This document shows, one piece after another, positions 9,203-17,803 of a DNA stretch of 64,000 bases; positions within the stretch are counted from its first letter, which is position 1; each line of letters opens with the position of its first letter. The DNA is from Enterobacter vonholyi (lineage in GTDB: Bacteria > Pseudomonadota > Gammaproteobacteria > Enterobacterales > Enterobacteriaceae): assembly GCF_008364555.1 (NCBI RefSeq), contig NZ_VTUC01000002.1, positions 1 to 64,000 of the forward strand, written 5' to 3'. The translations under genes were made by a program, and so were the position numbers. The notes below the pieces were generated by a model that made no database searches, was not told the origin of the DNA, and saw only the letters and a list, made by a program, of their open reading frames with translations.

Positions 9203-10219
9203 TTAGTCCGGATAGCCTTGCGGGTGGCGTGACTGCCAGTGCCAGGTATCCTGTGCCATTTCATCAAGCGTGCGCGTCACACGCCAGTTAAGCTCTTTGT
9301 CGGCTTTGGTGGCATCGGCCCAGTAAGCAGGCAGATCGCCCTCGCGACGCGGTGCGAAGTGGTAGTTCACCGGCTTGCCGCAGGCTTTGCTGAAGGCGTT
9401 AACCACGTCCAGCACGCTGCTGCCGACTCCGGCGCCGAGGTTGTAAATATGCACGCCCGGTTTGTCAGCCAGCTGCTGCATGGCCGCAACGTGACCGTCG
9501 GCCAGATCCATTACGTGGATGTAGTCGCGCACGCCGGTGCCGTCTTCGGTCGGATAGTCATTGCCAAAAATCGCCAGCGAGTCGCGACGGCCAACGGCAA
9601 CCTGGGCGATATACGGCATCAGGTTGTTTGGGATGCCCTGGGGATCTTCACCCATATCGCCAGACGGATGCGCGCCGACCGGGTTGAAGTAGCGCAGCAG
9701 CGCGATGCTCCACTCCGGCTGGGCTTTTTGCAGGTCGGTCAGGATCTGCTCCACCATCAGCTTGCTTTTGCCGTACGGGCTTTGCGGGGTACCGGTCGGG
9801 AAGCTTTCAACGTAAGGAATTTTCGGTTGATCGCCGTAGACGGTGGCGGAGGAGCTAAAGATGAAGTTTTTGACGTTCGCCGCGCGCATGGCGGAGATGA
9901 GACGCAGAGTGCCGTTGACGTTGTTGTCGTAATACTCGAGCGGCTTCGCAACGGATTCACCGACCGCTTTCAGACCCGCGAAGTGGATCACCGCTTCTAT
10001 GGCGTGGTCGTGAAGGATCTCGGTCATCAGCGCTTCGTTGCGGATGTCGCCTTCCACAAAAGTCGGTTGTTTACCGCCAAGACGTTCAATCACAGGCAGC
10101 ACGCTGCGCTTACTGTTGCACAGGTTGTCGAGAATGATGACGTCATGGCCGTTTTGCAGCAGTTGCACGCAGGTATGACTACCTATGTAACCGCTACCAC
10201 CTGTTACCAGAACTCGCAT
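9203..10219 (-). CDS. galE: UDP-glucose 4-epimerase
   Basis: GalE interconverts UDP-galactose and UDP-glucose using tightly bound NAD, closing the Leloir pathway and supplying UDP-galactose for surface sugars. The 338-residue short-chain dehydrogenase has the Rossmann motif GGSGYIGSHT at the N-terminus, a catalytic Ser in FSSSATVYG and the YGKSK motif. The start MRVLVTGG at 10219 gives the E. coli length. An in-frame ATG at 10261 lies in the promoter region and is rejected. The gal internal operator lies within its first codons. Confidence 0.98.
   Translation of the reverse strand: MRVLVTGGSGYIGSHTCVQLLQNGHDVIILDNLCNSKRSVLPVIERLGGKQPTFVEGDIRNEALMTEILHDHAIEAVIHFAGLKAVGESVAKPLEYYDNNVNGTLRLISAMRAANVKNFIFSSSATVYGDQPKIPYVESFPTGTPQSPYGKSKLMVEQILTDLQKAQPEWSIALLRYFNPVGAHPSGDMGEDPQGIPNNLMPYIAQVAVGRRDSLAIFGNDYPTEDGTGVRDYIHVMDLADGHVAAMQQLADKPGVHIYNLGAGVGSSVLDVVNAFSKACGKPVNYHFAPRREGDLPAYWADATKADKELNWRVTRTLDEMAQDTWHWQSRHPQGYPD
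10185..10200. promoter_or_regulatory. gal internal operator OI
   Basis: On the minus strand the 16 bases read GTGGTAGCGGTTACAT, identical to the E. coli gal internal operator bound by GalR/GalS. The site lies inside the galE coding sequence. Its centre is about 53 bp downstream of the inferred P1 start, as in E. coli, so the GalR/HU repression loop is probably kept. Confidence 0.92.
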
Positions 10220-10250
10220 ATTTCGCTCCATTTGGCTTATGGTATGTAAT

Positions 10251-10262
10251 AACCATAGCATA
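10251..10262 (-). promoter_or_regulatory. gal promoters P1 and P2, -10 elements
   Basis: On the minus strand TATGCTATGGTT contains the two overlapping -10 hexamers known from E. coli gal, TATGGTT for P1 and TATGCTA for P2. The inferred P1 start near 10245 puts the CRP and operator sites at their E. coli distances. Confidence 0.85.
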
Positions 10263-10278
10263 ACAGAGACGCGAAAAG

Positions 10279-10294
10279 TGTGACATGGGATAAA
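10279..10294. promoter_or_regulatory. CRP site of the gal operon
   Basis: TGTGA-CATGGG-ATAAA is centred 41.5 bp upstream of the inferred P1 start. It has one strong half-site and one weak one, and corresponds to the E. coli gal CRP site, where CRP activates P1 and represses P2. Confidence 0.8.
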
Positions 10295-10297
10295 ATA

Positions 10298-10313
10298 GTG
10301 GAATCGTTTACAC
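10298..10313. promoter_or_regulatory. gal external operator OE
   Basis: On the minus strand the site reads GTGTAAACGATTCCAC, identical to the E. coli external gal operator. It is centred about 60 bp upstream of the inferred P1 start. With the internal operator at 10185 it forms the GalR looping pair. Confidence 0.92.
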
Positions 10314-10391
10314 TCGTTTTCACACTCACTTTTTTCATGACTGAGAGCATTCTAGATCAAAGAGATAGCGATGTATTGATGCAAGTTATCT

Positions 10392-10416
10392 GAAAAAGAG
10401 GAGGGCAGAGCCCTCC
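10392..10416 (-). terminator. Terminator of modE-modF
   Basis: On the minus strand GGAGGGC-TCT-GCCCTCC is followed by TCTTTTTC, just past the modF stop codon and upstream of the gal control region. Confidence 0.85.
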
Positions 10417-10420
10417 ACGG

Positions 10421-11893
10421 TTAATCAACGTTGCTGAGAAGGTAGCGATAACCCTCACCGTCCGGAACAAACTCCAGGCGATGCGTGATGCAGGCGGGGG
10501 CATCTTCGGCATGATGTGAAACGAAAAGCAGCTGCGTTTCACCTTCGCTAATCAGGACATCCACAAAGCGGCGGATAAGCTGGCGGTTCAACGGGTCGAG
10601 TCCCTGCAGCGGTTCGTCGAGGATCAGCAGCGTAGGGTGTTTCACCAGCGCGCGAACGATCAGGGCCAGACGCTGCTGCCCCCACGAAAGACTATGAAAC
10701 GGCGCGTCAGCAACCCGGTTGTCCATGCCCAGAATGTCCAGCCACTGCTGGGCGAGCTTATGTTGTTTATCCGACACCGCCTGATAAATACCGATGGAAT
10801 CAAAATACCCGGAGAGGATCACGTTGCGTACCGTGGTACTGACCCGGTAATCCAGATGCAGGCTGCTGCTGACGTAGCCGATGTGTTTTTTGATATCCCA
10901 GATGGTTTCGCCGCTGCCGCGACGCCGACCAAACAGCGTGAGGTCGTTGCTGTAGCCCTGCGGATGATCGCCGGTGATCAGGCTCAGCAGCGTCGATTTT
11001 CCCGCGCCGTTGGGGCCGACAATCTGCCAGTGCTCGCCTGGATTGACCGTCCAGTTGAGGTGATTAAGGATCGGGCGATCGTCATAAGAGACCACACCAT
11101 CCCGCAGCACGATGCGCGGCTGGTGGGGATCAAGCGCGTGGCGCGCCGACGGGGCGTCGGGTTCCGGAAGGGTAATACCGTCGAGCTGTTCGCTGTGCGC
11201 GAGTTGGGCAATCAGCGCCTGCTTAAGCAGCGCGGTTTTTTCGCCGGTCTCGGTCAGGTTACAGTCGGCCAGGACGCCCGCGTGCTGGATAAATTCCGGA
11301 ATTTCATCGAAGCGGTTAAGCACCAGCACGAGGGTATATCCCTGCTGATTAAGCGACGCCAGCAGAGACGTCAGCTGCGCCCGGGACTGCACGTCAAGAC
11401 CGTCGAACGGTTCGTCCAGAATAAGCAGTTCAGGTTCGCTCATCAGCGCCTGACAAAGCAGCGTTTTTCGCGTCTCGCCGGTCGAAAGGTATTTAAAGCG
11501 CCGGTTCAGTAGAGGGGTGATACCGAACTGTTCTGCCAGGCGCTGGCAGCGGGCGGGATCCTTCACTTCATCCTGAATAATTTCCGCCGTCGTACGGCCG
11601 GTATCGTCTTCGCCAGGGCTGAGTAAATCGGTGTTGTTGCGCTGCCACTCGTCGCTGACCAGCTTTTGAAGTTGTTCAAACGACAGGCGCGTCAGGCGCG
11701 TAAAGTCGCTCTGGTATTCGCCTTTGAGGAGGTTGAGCTCTCCCGCCAGCGCGCGGGCCAGCGCGGATTTACCGCTGCCGTTAGTGCCGACAAACGCCCA
11801 GCTTTCACCCGCGCGAATCGTCAAATCAGCAATCGTTAGCGTTCGGGTATCGCTAAGACGAAACGTGCCTTGCGAAATATGCAATGATGACAT
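10421..11893 (-). CDS. modF: ModF, tandem ABC ATPase of the molybdate locus
   Basis: The 490-residue protein contains two ABC ATPase domains and no membrane segment. The first has Walker A GTNGSGKSA near residue 38, signature LSTGE and Walker B LLILDEPFDGLD. The second has Walker [10 protein letters not shown] near residue 294, signature LSWGQ and Walker B LLILDEPLQGLD. It follows modE in the same direction with a 67-bp gap, as in E. coli. Its molecular role is not established; the duplicated ATPase without a permease suggests a soluble or regulatory protein. Confidence 0.95.
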   Translation of the reverse strand: MSSLHISQGTFRLSDTRTLTIADLTIRAGESWAFVGTNGSGKSALARALAGELNLLKGEYQSDFTRLTRLSFEQLQKLVSDEWQRNNTDLLSPGEDDTGRTTAEIIQDEVKDPARCQRLAEQFGITPLLNRRFKYLSTGETRKTLLCQALMSEPELLILDEPFDGLDVQSRAQLTSLLASLNQQGYTLVLVLNRFDEIPEFIQHAGVLADCNLTETGEKTALLKQALIAQLAHSEQLDGITLPEPDAPSARHALDPHQPRIVLRDGVVSYDDRPILNHLNWTVNPGEHWQIVGPNGAGKSTLLSLITGDHPQGYSNDLTLFGRRRGSGETIWDIKKHIGYVSSSLHLDYRVSTTVRNVILSGYFDSIGIYQAVSDKQHKLAQQWLDILGMDNRVADAPFHSLSWGQQRLALIVRALVKHPTLLILDEPLQGLDPLNRQLIRRFVDVLISEGETQLLFVSHHAEDAPACITHRLEFVPDGEGYRYLLSNVD

Positions 11894-11960
11894 GATTTAT
11901 CCCTGTTTTTGCAGCACCAGATATCAGGGATACGCACTGTCGGTTCGATTGTCAATGTGC

Positions 11961-12749
11961 TCAGCACAAAGTGGCGATAATCACCCGGTCCGCGTTGAAA
12001 TAAGCGGTGACGACAGCACCTTCTTCTAAGTCGTCCGACTCGCTGAGCGGTATGGTCGCACAGAGCGGTTGCCCATCTGCCAGGGTCATAAGCACTTCGC
12101 ATTGCGCCTGGCCGCGTTCGATATGGCTGATTGTGCCCGGCAGCTGGTTATCTGCTGCCTTTGCCGCGTCGGGATCGCGCGTGATAGTGACCCACGGCGC
12201 TTTCAGCAGCACCAGCACCTCTTTACCTTCATCAAGCTCAAGACGCTCTGCGCTCTGCGCCGTTATGGCGGCTTTCAGACGGGTGGTGCCATCGGCAAGC
12301 AGGATCTCAATATGCTGCTGTACCTGGAGATCGTCGCGCGCCGTCACCGTACCAAACCACTGGTTGCGGGCGCTGGTTTGTAAAGAGAAGCGGGAAATGG
12401 CGGCCAGCAGACTGTCCAGCGGAACGTTATCGTCATCGCTCAACACATCAAACGCTTTTTGCTGGATCTGCGCCAGCAGATCGTAAAGCTGAATAAGGCG
12501 CTGGCCATAACGCGTCACGATCGCACCGCCGCCGCCTTTGCCGCCCGTGGCTCTGTCCACCAGCGGGTGTTCGCTCAGGGTGTTCATCTCGTTGATGGCG
12601 TCCCAGGCGCTTTTATAGCTGATTCCCGCGTTTTTCGCCCCCTGGCTAATCGAGCCCGTTTGTTCTATTTGTTTAAGCAGGGCGATACGTCGCGGATCGG
12701 CGAAAAGCTTTTGCTGAAGTCGTAGAGTGAGGAGAATTTCGGCCTGCAT
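11961..12749 (-). CDS. modE: Molybdate-responsive regulator ModE
   Basis: ModE binds molybdate, represses modABC and activates moaA and molybdoenzyme genes. The 262-residue protein has an N-terminal winged helix ([24 protein letters not shown], about residues 33-56) and the linker TGGKGGGGA. Two C-terminal Mop-type molybdate-binding domains follow, with [11 protein letters not shown] and [14 protein letters not shown]. The start MQAEILLTL gives the E. coli length; an in-frame ATG 84 bp upstream is rejected. Likely ModE sites are present at 13162 and 35767. Confidence 0.97.
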   Translation of the reverse strand: MQAEILLTLRLQQKLFADPRRIALLKQIEQTGSISQGAKNAGISYKSAWDAINEMNTLSEHPLVDRATGGKGGGGAIVTRYGQRLIQLYDLLAQIQQKAFDVLSDDDNVPLDSLLAAISRFSLQTSARNQWFGTVTARDDLQVQQHIEILLADGTTRLKAAITAQSAERLELDEGKEVLVLLKAPWVTITRDPDAAKAADNQLPGTISHIERGQAQCEVLMTLADGQPLCATIPLSESDDLEEGAVVTAYFNADRVIIATLC

Positions 12750-12876
12750 AACAGTGTCCTGGCAAAAAGAGTATTGTGACCCAAATGGTGCAGGGCGCAA
12801 AGGGTACCGCACAAAAGGGGATGTTTTTCTCACTATTCAGGGTAGAATGAGTCATTCACAATATCTGGAGAAAACC

Positions 12877-13026
12877 ATGTTAGAGTTGTTGAAAAGTCTG
12901 GTATTCGCCGTGATCATGGTACCAGTAGTGATGGCCATCATCCTCGGTGCCATCTACGGCCTGGGTGAAGTGTTCAACGTCTTTTCGAACATTGGTCACA
13001 GAGACCAGGCTAAAAAGCAGCATTGA
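12877..13026 (+). CDS. acrZ: AcrZ, small membrane partner of the AcrAB-TolC pump
   Basis: AcrZ (formerly YbhT) is a 49-residue inner-membrane protein that binds AcrB and changes its substrate export. The sequence starts [18 protein letters not shown], forms one transmembrane helix with the kink-forming proline of the family, and ends in a charged tail [16 protein letters not shown] ribosome site lies 8 bases before the ATG. It is divergent from modE and followed by its own terminator. Confidence 0.96.
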   Translation: MLELLKSLVFAVIMVPVVMAIILGAIYGLGEVFNVFSNIGHRDQAKKQH

Positions 13027-13033
13027 TTCCCCT

Positions 13034-13062
13034 CAAAACGCCCGGCTTGTCCGGGCGTTTTG
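13034..13062 (+). terminator. Terminator of acrZ
   Basis: AAAACGCCCGG-CTTGT-CCGGGCGTTTT forms a strong hairpin with a short T run, just after the acrZ stop codon. Confidence 0.9.
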
Positions 13063-13161
13063 CTCTCAAGATTTTCCCGTTTTCGCCGATATAATTTAAC
13101 GCATCACACCGGTTTACCCATTCAGCGGTACGATTAAACGCTGGGATCTCCCTGACGTTAT

Positions 13162-13185
13162 CGTTATATTAATTTGTATATAACG
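13162..13185. promoter_or_regulatory. ModE operator at modABC
   Basis: This is a 24-bp near-palindrome with CGTTATA at one end and TATAACG at the other, around an AT-rich centre. It lies 20 bp before the modA start codon and matches the ModE box of the E. coli modA promoter in form and place. ModE with molybdate should repress here. Confidence 0.88.
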
Positions 13186-13204
13186 CTACTCACAGGAGTT
13201 ACAG

Positions 13205-13978
13205 ATGGCACGTTCATGGGTACGCCTTTTTGCAGGGGCAACATTGACGCTTTCCCTTACCGGACACGCGCTGGCGGACGAGGGTAAAATCACGGTCTTT
13301 GCGGCGGCGTCGTTGACTAACGCGCTGCAGGATATTGCGGCGGCGTATAAAAAAGAGAAAAACGTCGAGGTGGTCTCCTCTTTTGCCTCTTCCTCGACGC
13401 TGGCTCGCCAGATAGAAGCGGGCGCACCGGCGGATCTGTTCATCTCGGCGGATCAGAAGTGGATGGATTACGCGGCGGAGAAGAAATCAATTGATGCGAC
13501 AACCCGCGAAACGCTGCTGGGGAATAGCCTGGTTGTCGTGGCGCCAAAAGGCAGCGCGCAGGCGGACATCACTATCAACAAACAGACCAACTGGACGAGC
13601 CTGCTGAACGGTGGCCGTCTGGCGGTGGGCGACCCGGCGCACGTTCCGGCCGGGATTTATGCCAAAGAAGCGCTGCAAAAGCTGGGCGCATGGGAGACGT
13701 TGTCGCCGAAGCTGGCCCCGGCCGAAGACGTGCGCGGCGCGCTGGCGCTGGTGGAACGCAACGAAGCCCCGCTGGGCATTGTGTATGGCTCTGATGCCGT
13801 AGCCAGTAAGGGGGTGAAAGTGGTGGCAACGTTCCCGGAAGACTCCCACAAGAAAGTGGAATATCCTGTTGCGATTGTTGATGGACATAAAAATGCGACC
13901 GTGACGGCTTTCCGCGATTATCTGAAGGGGCCTGAAGCGTCCGCTATCTTTAAACGTTACGGATTTACGACTCACTGA
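13205..13978 (+). CDS. modA: Molybdate-binding periplasmic protein
   Basis: ModA captures molybdate in the periplasm and delivers it to ModBC. The 257-residue protein has a Sec signal peptide ending ...TGHALA, followed by the family opening KITVFAAASLTNAL and the oxyanion-binding segments FASSSTLARQIEAGAPADLF and DPAHVPAGIYAKEAL. It is first in modABC, and its stop overlaps the modB start (TGATG). Confidence 0.98.
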   Translation: MARSWVRLFAGATLTLSLTGHALADEGKITVFAAASLTNALQDIAAAYKKEKNVEVVSSFASSSTLARQIEAGAPADLFISADQKWMDYAAEKKSIDATTRETLLGNSLVVVAPKGSAQADITINKQTNWTSLLNGGRLAVGDPAHVPAGIYAKEALQKLGAWETLSPKLAPAEDVRGALALVERNEAPLGIVYGSDAVASKGVKVVATFPEDSHKKVEYPVAIVDGHKNATVTAFRDYLKGPEASAIFKRYGFTTH

Positions 13979-14667
13979 TGATATTGACCGATCCTGAATG
14001 GCAGGCTGTTCTGCTGAGCCTTAAAGTCTCTTCCCTGGCGGTTGCGCTGAGTTTGCCCTTTGGGATCTTCTTTGCCTGGCTACTGGTTCGCTGTCAGTTT
14101 CCCGGCAAAACGCTGCTCGACAGCGTGCTTCATCTTCCGCTCGTGTTGCCGCCCGTAGTGGTCGGTTACCTGCTGCTGATTTCGATGGGGCGACGCGGTT
14201 TTATCGGCGAGAAGCTCTACGACTGGTTTGGGCTGACGTTCGCTTTTAGCTGGCGCGGTGCGGTACTGGCTGCGGCGGTGATGTCATTCCCACTGATGGT
14301 GCGGGCGATACGTCTCGCGCTGGAAGGGGTGGACATGAAGCTTGAACAGGCGGCCCGCACGCTGGGCGCCGGGCGCTGGCGCGTCTTTTTCACCATCACG
14401 CTGCCCCTGACGTTACCCGGCATTATTGTCGGGACGGTGCTGGCCTTCGCCCGCTCGCTCGGCGAGTTTGGCGCGACGATCACGTTTGTGTCGAACATAC
14501 CCGGTGAGACGCGGACGATTCCGTCGGCCATGTATACGCTGATTCAAACGCCGGGCGGTGAAGGCGCGGCGGCGCGGCTGTGTATCATTTCAATTGTGCT
14601 GGCGCTGGTGTCGCTAATGGTGTCTGAATGGCTGGCGCGGCTCAGCCGCGAGCGGATGGGGAAATAA
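13978..14667 (+). CDS. modB: Molybdate ABC transporter permease
   Basis: ModB is the membrane subunit of the ModABC importer. The 229-residue protein has about five hydrophobic helices and the EAA-loop sequence [21 protein letters not shown] (about residues 122-142), which contacts ModC. It overlaps modA by one base and precedes modC by two, consistent with coupled translation. Confidence 0.97.
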   Translation: MILTDPEWQAVLLSLKVSSLAVALSLPFGIFFAWLLVRCQFPGKTLLDSVLHLPLVLPPVVVGYLLLISMGRRGFIGEKLYDWFGLTFAFSWRGAVLAAAVMSFPLMVRAIRLALEGVDMKLEQAARTLGAGRWRVFFTITLPLTLPGIIVGTVLAFARSLGEFGATITFVSNIPGETRTIPSAMYTLIQTPGGEGAAARLCIISIVLALVSLMVSEWLARLSRERMGK

Positions 14668-14669
14668 GC

Positions 14670-15728
14670 ATGCTGGAACTCCATTTCACCCAGACGCTGG
14701 GAAACCATACCCTGACGCTTAATGAAACGCTGCCGGCAAGCGGAATCACCGCCATCTTTGGCGTGTCGGGGGCGGGAAAAACGTCGCTGATTAATGCCAT
14801 CAGCGGCCTGACGCGTCCGCAGTCTGGCCGTATTGTCCTGAATGACCGGGTCCTGAATGACGTGGAGAATAAGGTTTACCTCTCGCCGGATAAACGCCGC
14901 ATCGGCTATGTTTTCCAGGATGCACGCCTGTTCCCGCACTACAGCGTGCGCGGCAACCTGCGTTACGGCATGGCGAAAAGCATGGCCGGGCAGTTTGATA
15001 AGCTGGTGACGCTTTTAGGTATTGAGCCATTGCTCGACAGGCTGCCATCCTCGCTCTCCGGTGGAGAAAAACAGCGCGTGGCCATTGGCCGCGCGTTGCT
15101 GACCGCACCCGAACTGCTGCTGCTCGACGAACCGCTGGCCTCGCTGGATATTCCGCGTAAACGCGAACTTCTGCCTTATCTACAGCGCCTGACGCGGGAA
15201 ATTAATATTCCGATGCTCTACGTCAGCCATTCGCTGGATGAGATCCTCCATCTGGCCGACAAAGTGCTGGTGCTGGAAGAGGGCAGCGTCAAGGCCTTCG
15301 GCAACCTGGAAGAGGTGTGGGGCAGCAGCGTGATGCACCCCTGGTTGCCCCGGGAACAGCAGAGCAGCATTCTGAAAGTAAGCGTCCTGGAACATCATCC
15401 GCACTACGCGATGACGGCGCTGGCGCTGGGCGATCAGCACCTGTGGGTCAATAAGATCGACAAGCCGTTACAGTCCGCGCTGCGTATTCGCATCCAGGCG
15501 TCGGACGTCTCGCTGGTGCTGCAGCCCCCGCTGCAAACCAGTATTCGAAATATCCTGCGCGCCAAAGTGGCGGAATGTTTTGATGATAACGGGCAAGTGG
15601 AAGTGAAGCTCGAGGTCGGCAGCAGGACGCTCTGGGCGCGCATCAGCCCGTGGGCCAGGGATGAGTTAGGGATCAAACCCGGACTGTGGCTTTACGCGCA
15701 AATTAAGAGCGTCTCGATCACCGCCTGA
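14670..15728 (+). CDS. modC: Molybdate ABC transporter ATPase
   Basis: ModC powers molybdate import. The 352-residue protein has Walker [10 protein letters not shown] near residue 31, Q-loop YVFQDARLF, signature [15 protein letters not shown], Walker [13 protein letters not shown] and switch His in [10 protein letters not shown]-terminal Mop-like regulatory domain follows from about residue 230. The start MLELHFTQ at 14670 fits E. coli and sits just after the modB stop; a longer reading would begin inside modB. It ends one base from convergent ybhA. Confidence 0.97.
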   Translation: MLELHFTQTLGNHTLTLNETLPASGITAIFGVSGAGKTSLINAISGLTRPQSGRIVLNDRVLNDVENKVYLSPDKRRIGYVFQDARLFPHYSVRGNLRYGMAKSMAGQFDKLVTLLGIEPLLDRLPSSLSGGEKQRVAIGRALLTAPELLLLDEPLASLDIPRKRELLPYLQRLTREINIPMLYVSHSLDEILHLADKVLVLEEGSVKAFGNLEEVWGSSVMHPWLPREQQSSILKVSVLEHHPHYAMTALALGDQHLWVNKIDKPLQSALRIRIQASDVSLVLQPPLQTSIRNILRAKVAECFDDNGQVEVKLEVGSRTLWARISPWARDELGIKPGLWLYAQIKSVSITA

Positions 15729-16547
15729 TTACAGCAGGTGAGTGTAAATGTACTGCGCGATGCTGTCGGTGGTGTTGTCGCCAATCACCACGTTGGCGTG
15801 CGCTTTTACCGCGTCGTCGGCATTGCCCATCGCCACGCCGGTACCGGCGGCTTCCAGCATGCTTATGTCGTTGTAGTTGTCGCCGAAGGCGATCGCGTCC
15901 TGCATCGACCAGCCTTTTGATTCCACATACTGCGTCAGGCGTTTGCCTTTGCTGTTGCCTTTGCGGGCAATATCCACCTGATCGTGCCAGGACCATTCGC
16001 ACTCCAGACCCAGCGTCTGTTCCACGTGTTTCGCGAAGGCATTCAGCTTGGTGGTGTCTTCATCCGTCAGGGCGAATTTCCATATAGCCTCAACGTCCTG
16101 GGCCGCCTGACGCAGGGAGGAAACCTGGGTAAAGACGGGACGCTGCGCTTCAGGCAGGGACAACGCCCAGTTGCTGGTGCGCACCACGTGGCCGGTAGGG
16201 CGCTCGTAGACCATCGCGTTATCCACATACATCAGGCCGTGAACGGCATGCTCATCCAGCAGATCAATCAGTTGCAGCGCCTGGGGAACCGGCAGCGGGT
16301 CGGATTCTAAAACCTTTTTTGCCTGATAATCATACAAATAAGTGCCATTACAACAAATTGCAGGTGTATCTAACGCCAGTGCCTGATAAAAAGGGTGAAT
16401 GGCAACGTGATGTCGACCCGTTACGATAAGGAGTTGATATCCCGCTTCCTGCGCGCGTTTAAGCGCTTCCAGAGAAGAGGGGAGAAGGGTTTTTTGCGGC
16501 GTCAGTAAGGTACCGTCTAAATCCAGAGCAATCACACGCGAGGTCAT
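15729..16547 (-). CDS. ybhA: HAD-family phosphatase YbhA
   Basis: YbhA is a Cof-type HAD hydrolase; the E. coli enzyme dephosphorylates pyridoxal phosphate and some sugar phosphates. The 272-residue protein has motif I ALDLDGTLLTP with the nucleophilic Asp, motif II LLIVTGR, and motif IV AFGDNYNDISMLEAAGTGVAMGNA. It abuts modC tail to tail, with no terminator visible between them, and is divergent from pgl. Confidence 0.95.
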   Translation of the reverse strand: MTSRVIALDLDGTLLTPQKTLLPSSLEALKRAQEAGYQLLIVTGRHHVAIHPFYQALALDTPAICCNGTYLYDYQAKKVLESDPLPVPQALQLIDLLDEHAVHGLMYVDNAMVYERPTGHVVRTSNWALSLPEAQRPVFTQVSSLRQAAQDVEAIWKFALTDEDTTKLNAFAKHVEQTLGLECEWSWHDQVDIARKGNSKGKRLTQYVESKGWSMQDAIAFGDNYNDISMLEAAGTGVAMGNADDAVKAHANVVIGDNTTDSIAQYIYTHLL

Positions 16548-16687
16548 CTGTTTTCCCGGGTTAATATTGAATTTACGTTTTGATGGGATGGTACACCGAG
16601 AGGCGAACGCTTCAAAATTCCTGTCGACAATTCAGCATTCACCGTCAAAAGTTAACTACTTTCATGCGCAGTGAGGAGTGAATATTC

Positions 16688-17683
16688 ATGAAACAAACCG
16701 TTTATACCGCCAGTCCTGAAAGCCAGCAGATCCACGTCTGGCGTTTAAATACCGAAGGGACACTCACGCTGGTTCAGGTTGTTGATGTGCCAGGCCAGGT
16801 ACAGCCGATGGTCATCAGCCCGGATAAACGTTTCTTGTACGTGGGTGTGCGCCCGGAGTTTCGCGTGCTGGCCTATCGCATTTCTCCGGACGACGGCGCG
16901 CTGACGTACACTGCTGAAGCCCCGTTGCCGGGCAGCCCAACCCATATCTCAACCGATCGTAAAGGTAACTTTGTCTTCAGCGGCTCGTATAACGCGGGCT
17001 GCGTCAGCGTAACGCGTCTGGAGGATGGCATTCCGGTCGAAACCGTGGACGTGGTGGAAGGGCTGGAAGGCTGCCACTCGGCGAATATCTCTCCGGATAA
17101 CCGCACGCTGTGGGTACCTGCGCTGAAGCAGGATCGTATCTGCCTGTTTACCCTGAGCGACGATGGTCACCTGGTGGCGCAGAATCCAGCTGAAGTTACG
17201 ACTGTTGAAGGCGCTGGTCCGCGTCATATGGTCTTCCACCCGAACCAGCAGTATGCCTACGTGGTCAACGAACTGAACAGCTCAGTGGACGTATGGGAAC
17301 TGAAAGATCCAAACGGTCAGATTGAGTGCGTGCAGACGCTGGACATGATGCCGTCTGATTTCTCCGACACCCGCTGGGCGGCGGATATCCACATTACGCC
17401 AGATGGCCGCCATCTGTACGCCTGTGACCGTACCTCCAGCCTGATTACCGTCTTTAGCGTCTCTGAAGACGGCAGCGTACTGGCGATTGAAGGGTTCCAG
17501 CCAACGGAAACCCAGCCGCGCGGCTTTAATATCGATCACAGCGGCAAATACCTGATTGCGGCGGGGCAGAAATCCCACCACATTGCGCTGTACGAAATTA
17601 AAGGCGAGCAGGGACTGCTGGAAGAAAAAGGGCGCTACGCCGTAGGCCAGGGGCCAATGTGGGTGGTAGTTAACGCTCACTAA
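16688..17683 (+). CDS. pgl: 6-phosphogluconolactonase (beta-propeller type)
   Basis: Pgl hydrolyses 6-phosphogluconolactone, the second step of the oxidative pentose phosphate pathway. The 331-residue protein has the repeated propeller pattern of this family, with recurring segments such as [41 protein letters not shown] and [29 protein letters not shown] before the ATG provides a ribosome site. It is a single-gene unit ended by a hairpin. Confidence 0.97.
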   Translation: MKQTVYTASPESQQIHVWRLNTEGTLTLVQVVDVPGQVQPMVISPDKRFLYVGVRPEFRVLAYRISPDDGALTYTAEAPLPGSPTHISTDRKGNFVFSGSYNAGCVSVTRLEDGIPVETVDVVEGLEGCHSANISPDNRTLWVPALKQDRICLFTLSDDGHLVAQNPAEVTTVEGAGPRHMVFHPNQQYAYVVNELNSSVDVWELKDPNGQIECVQTLDMMPSDFSDTRWAADIHITPDGRHLYACDRTSSLITVFSVSEDGSVLAIEGFQPTETQPRGFNIDHSGKYLIAAGQKSHHIALYEIKGEQGLLEEKGRYAVGQGPMWVVVNAH

Positions 17684-17691
17684 GCTGCTTA

Positions 17692-17725
17692 AAACAAAAA
17701 ACCTCGCAAATGCGAGGTTTTTTTA
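17692..17725 (+). terminator. Terminator of pgl
   Basis: AACCTCGCA-AA-TGCGAGGTT is followed by seven T, a few bases after the pgl stop codon. Confidence 0.92.
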
Positions 17726-17726
17726 T

Positions 17727-17798
17727 GCCCGGTGGCACTGCGATTACCGGGCCTGCATCATCTGTAGGCCGAGTAAGGCGAAGCCGTCACCCGGCAAA
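17727..17798. repeat. REP/BIME-type repeat between pgl and ybhC
   Basis: Two imperfect inverted units, GCCCGGTGGC...CCGGGC and GTAGGCCGAGTAAGGCGAAGCCGTCACCCGGC broken by short spacers, form the usual enterobacterial extragenic palindrome pair. It lies between the convergent ends of pgl and ybhC. Confidence 0.8.
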
Positions 17799-17803
17799 AC
17801 AGC

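Noticed and set aside
9239-10249. A 336-codon frame antisense to galE that reaches into the gal promoter.
   Set aside because: galE is complete and conserved on the other strand, and the frame has no family match I recognise.
17727-17798. REP repeats as a possible CRISPR array.
   Set aside because: They are single inverted pairs without regular repeat-spacer units, and no cas genes are present.
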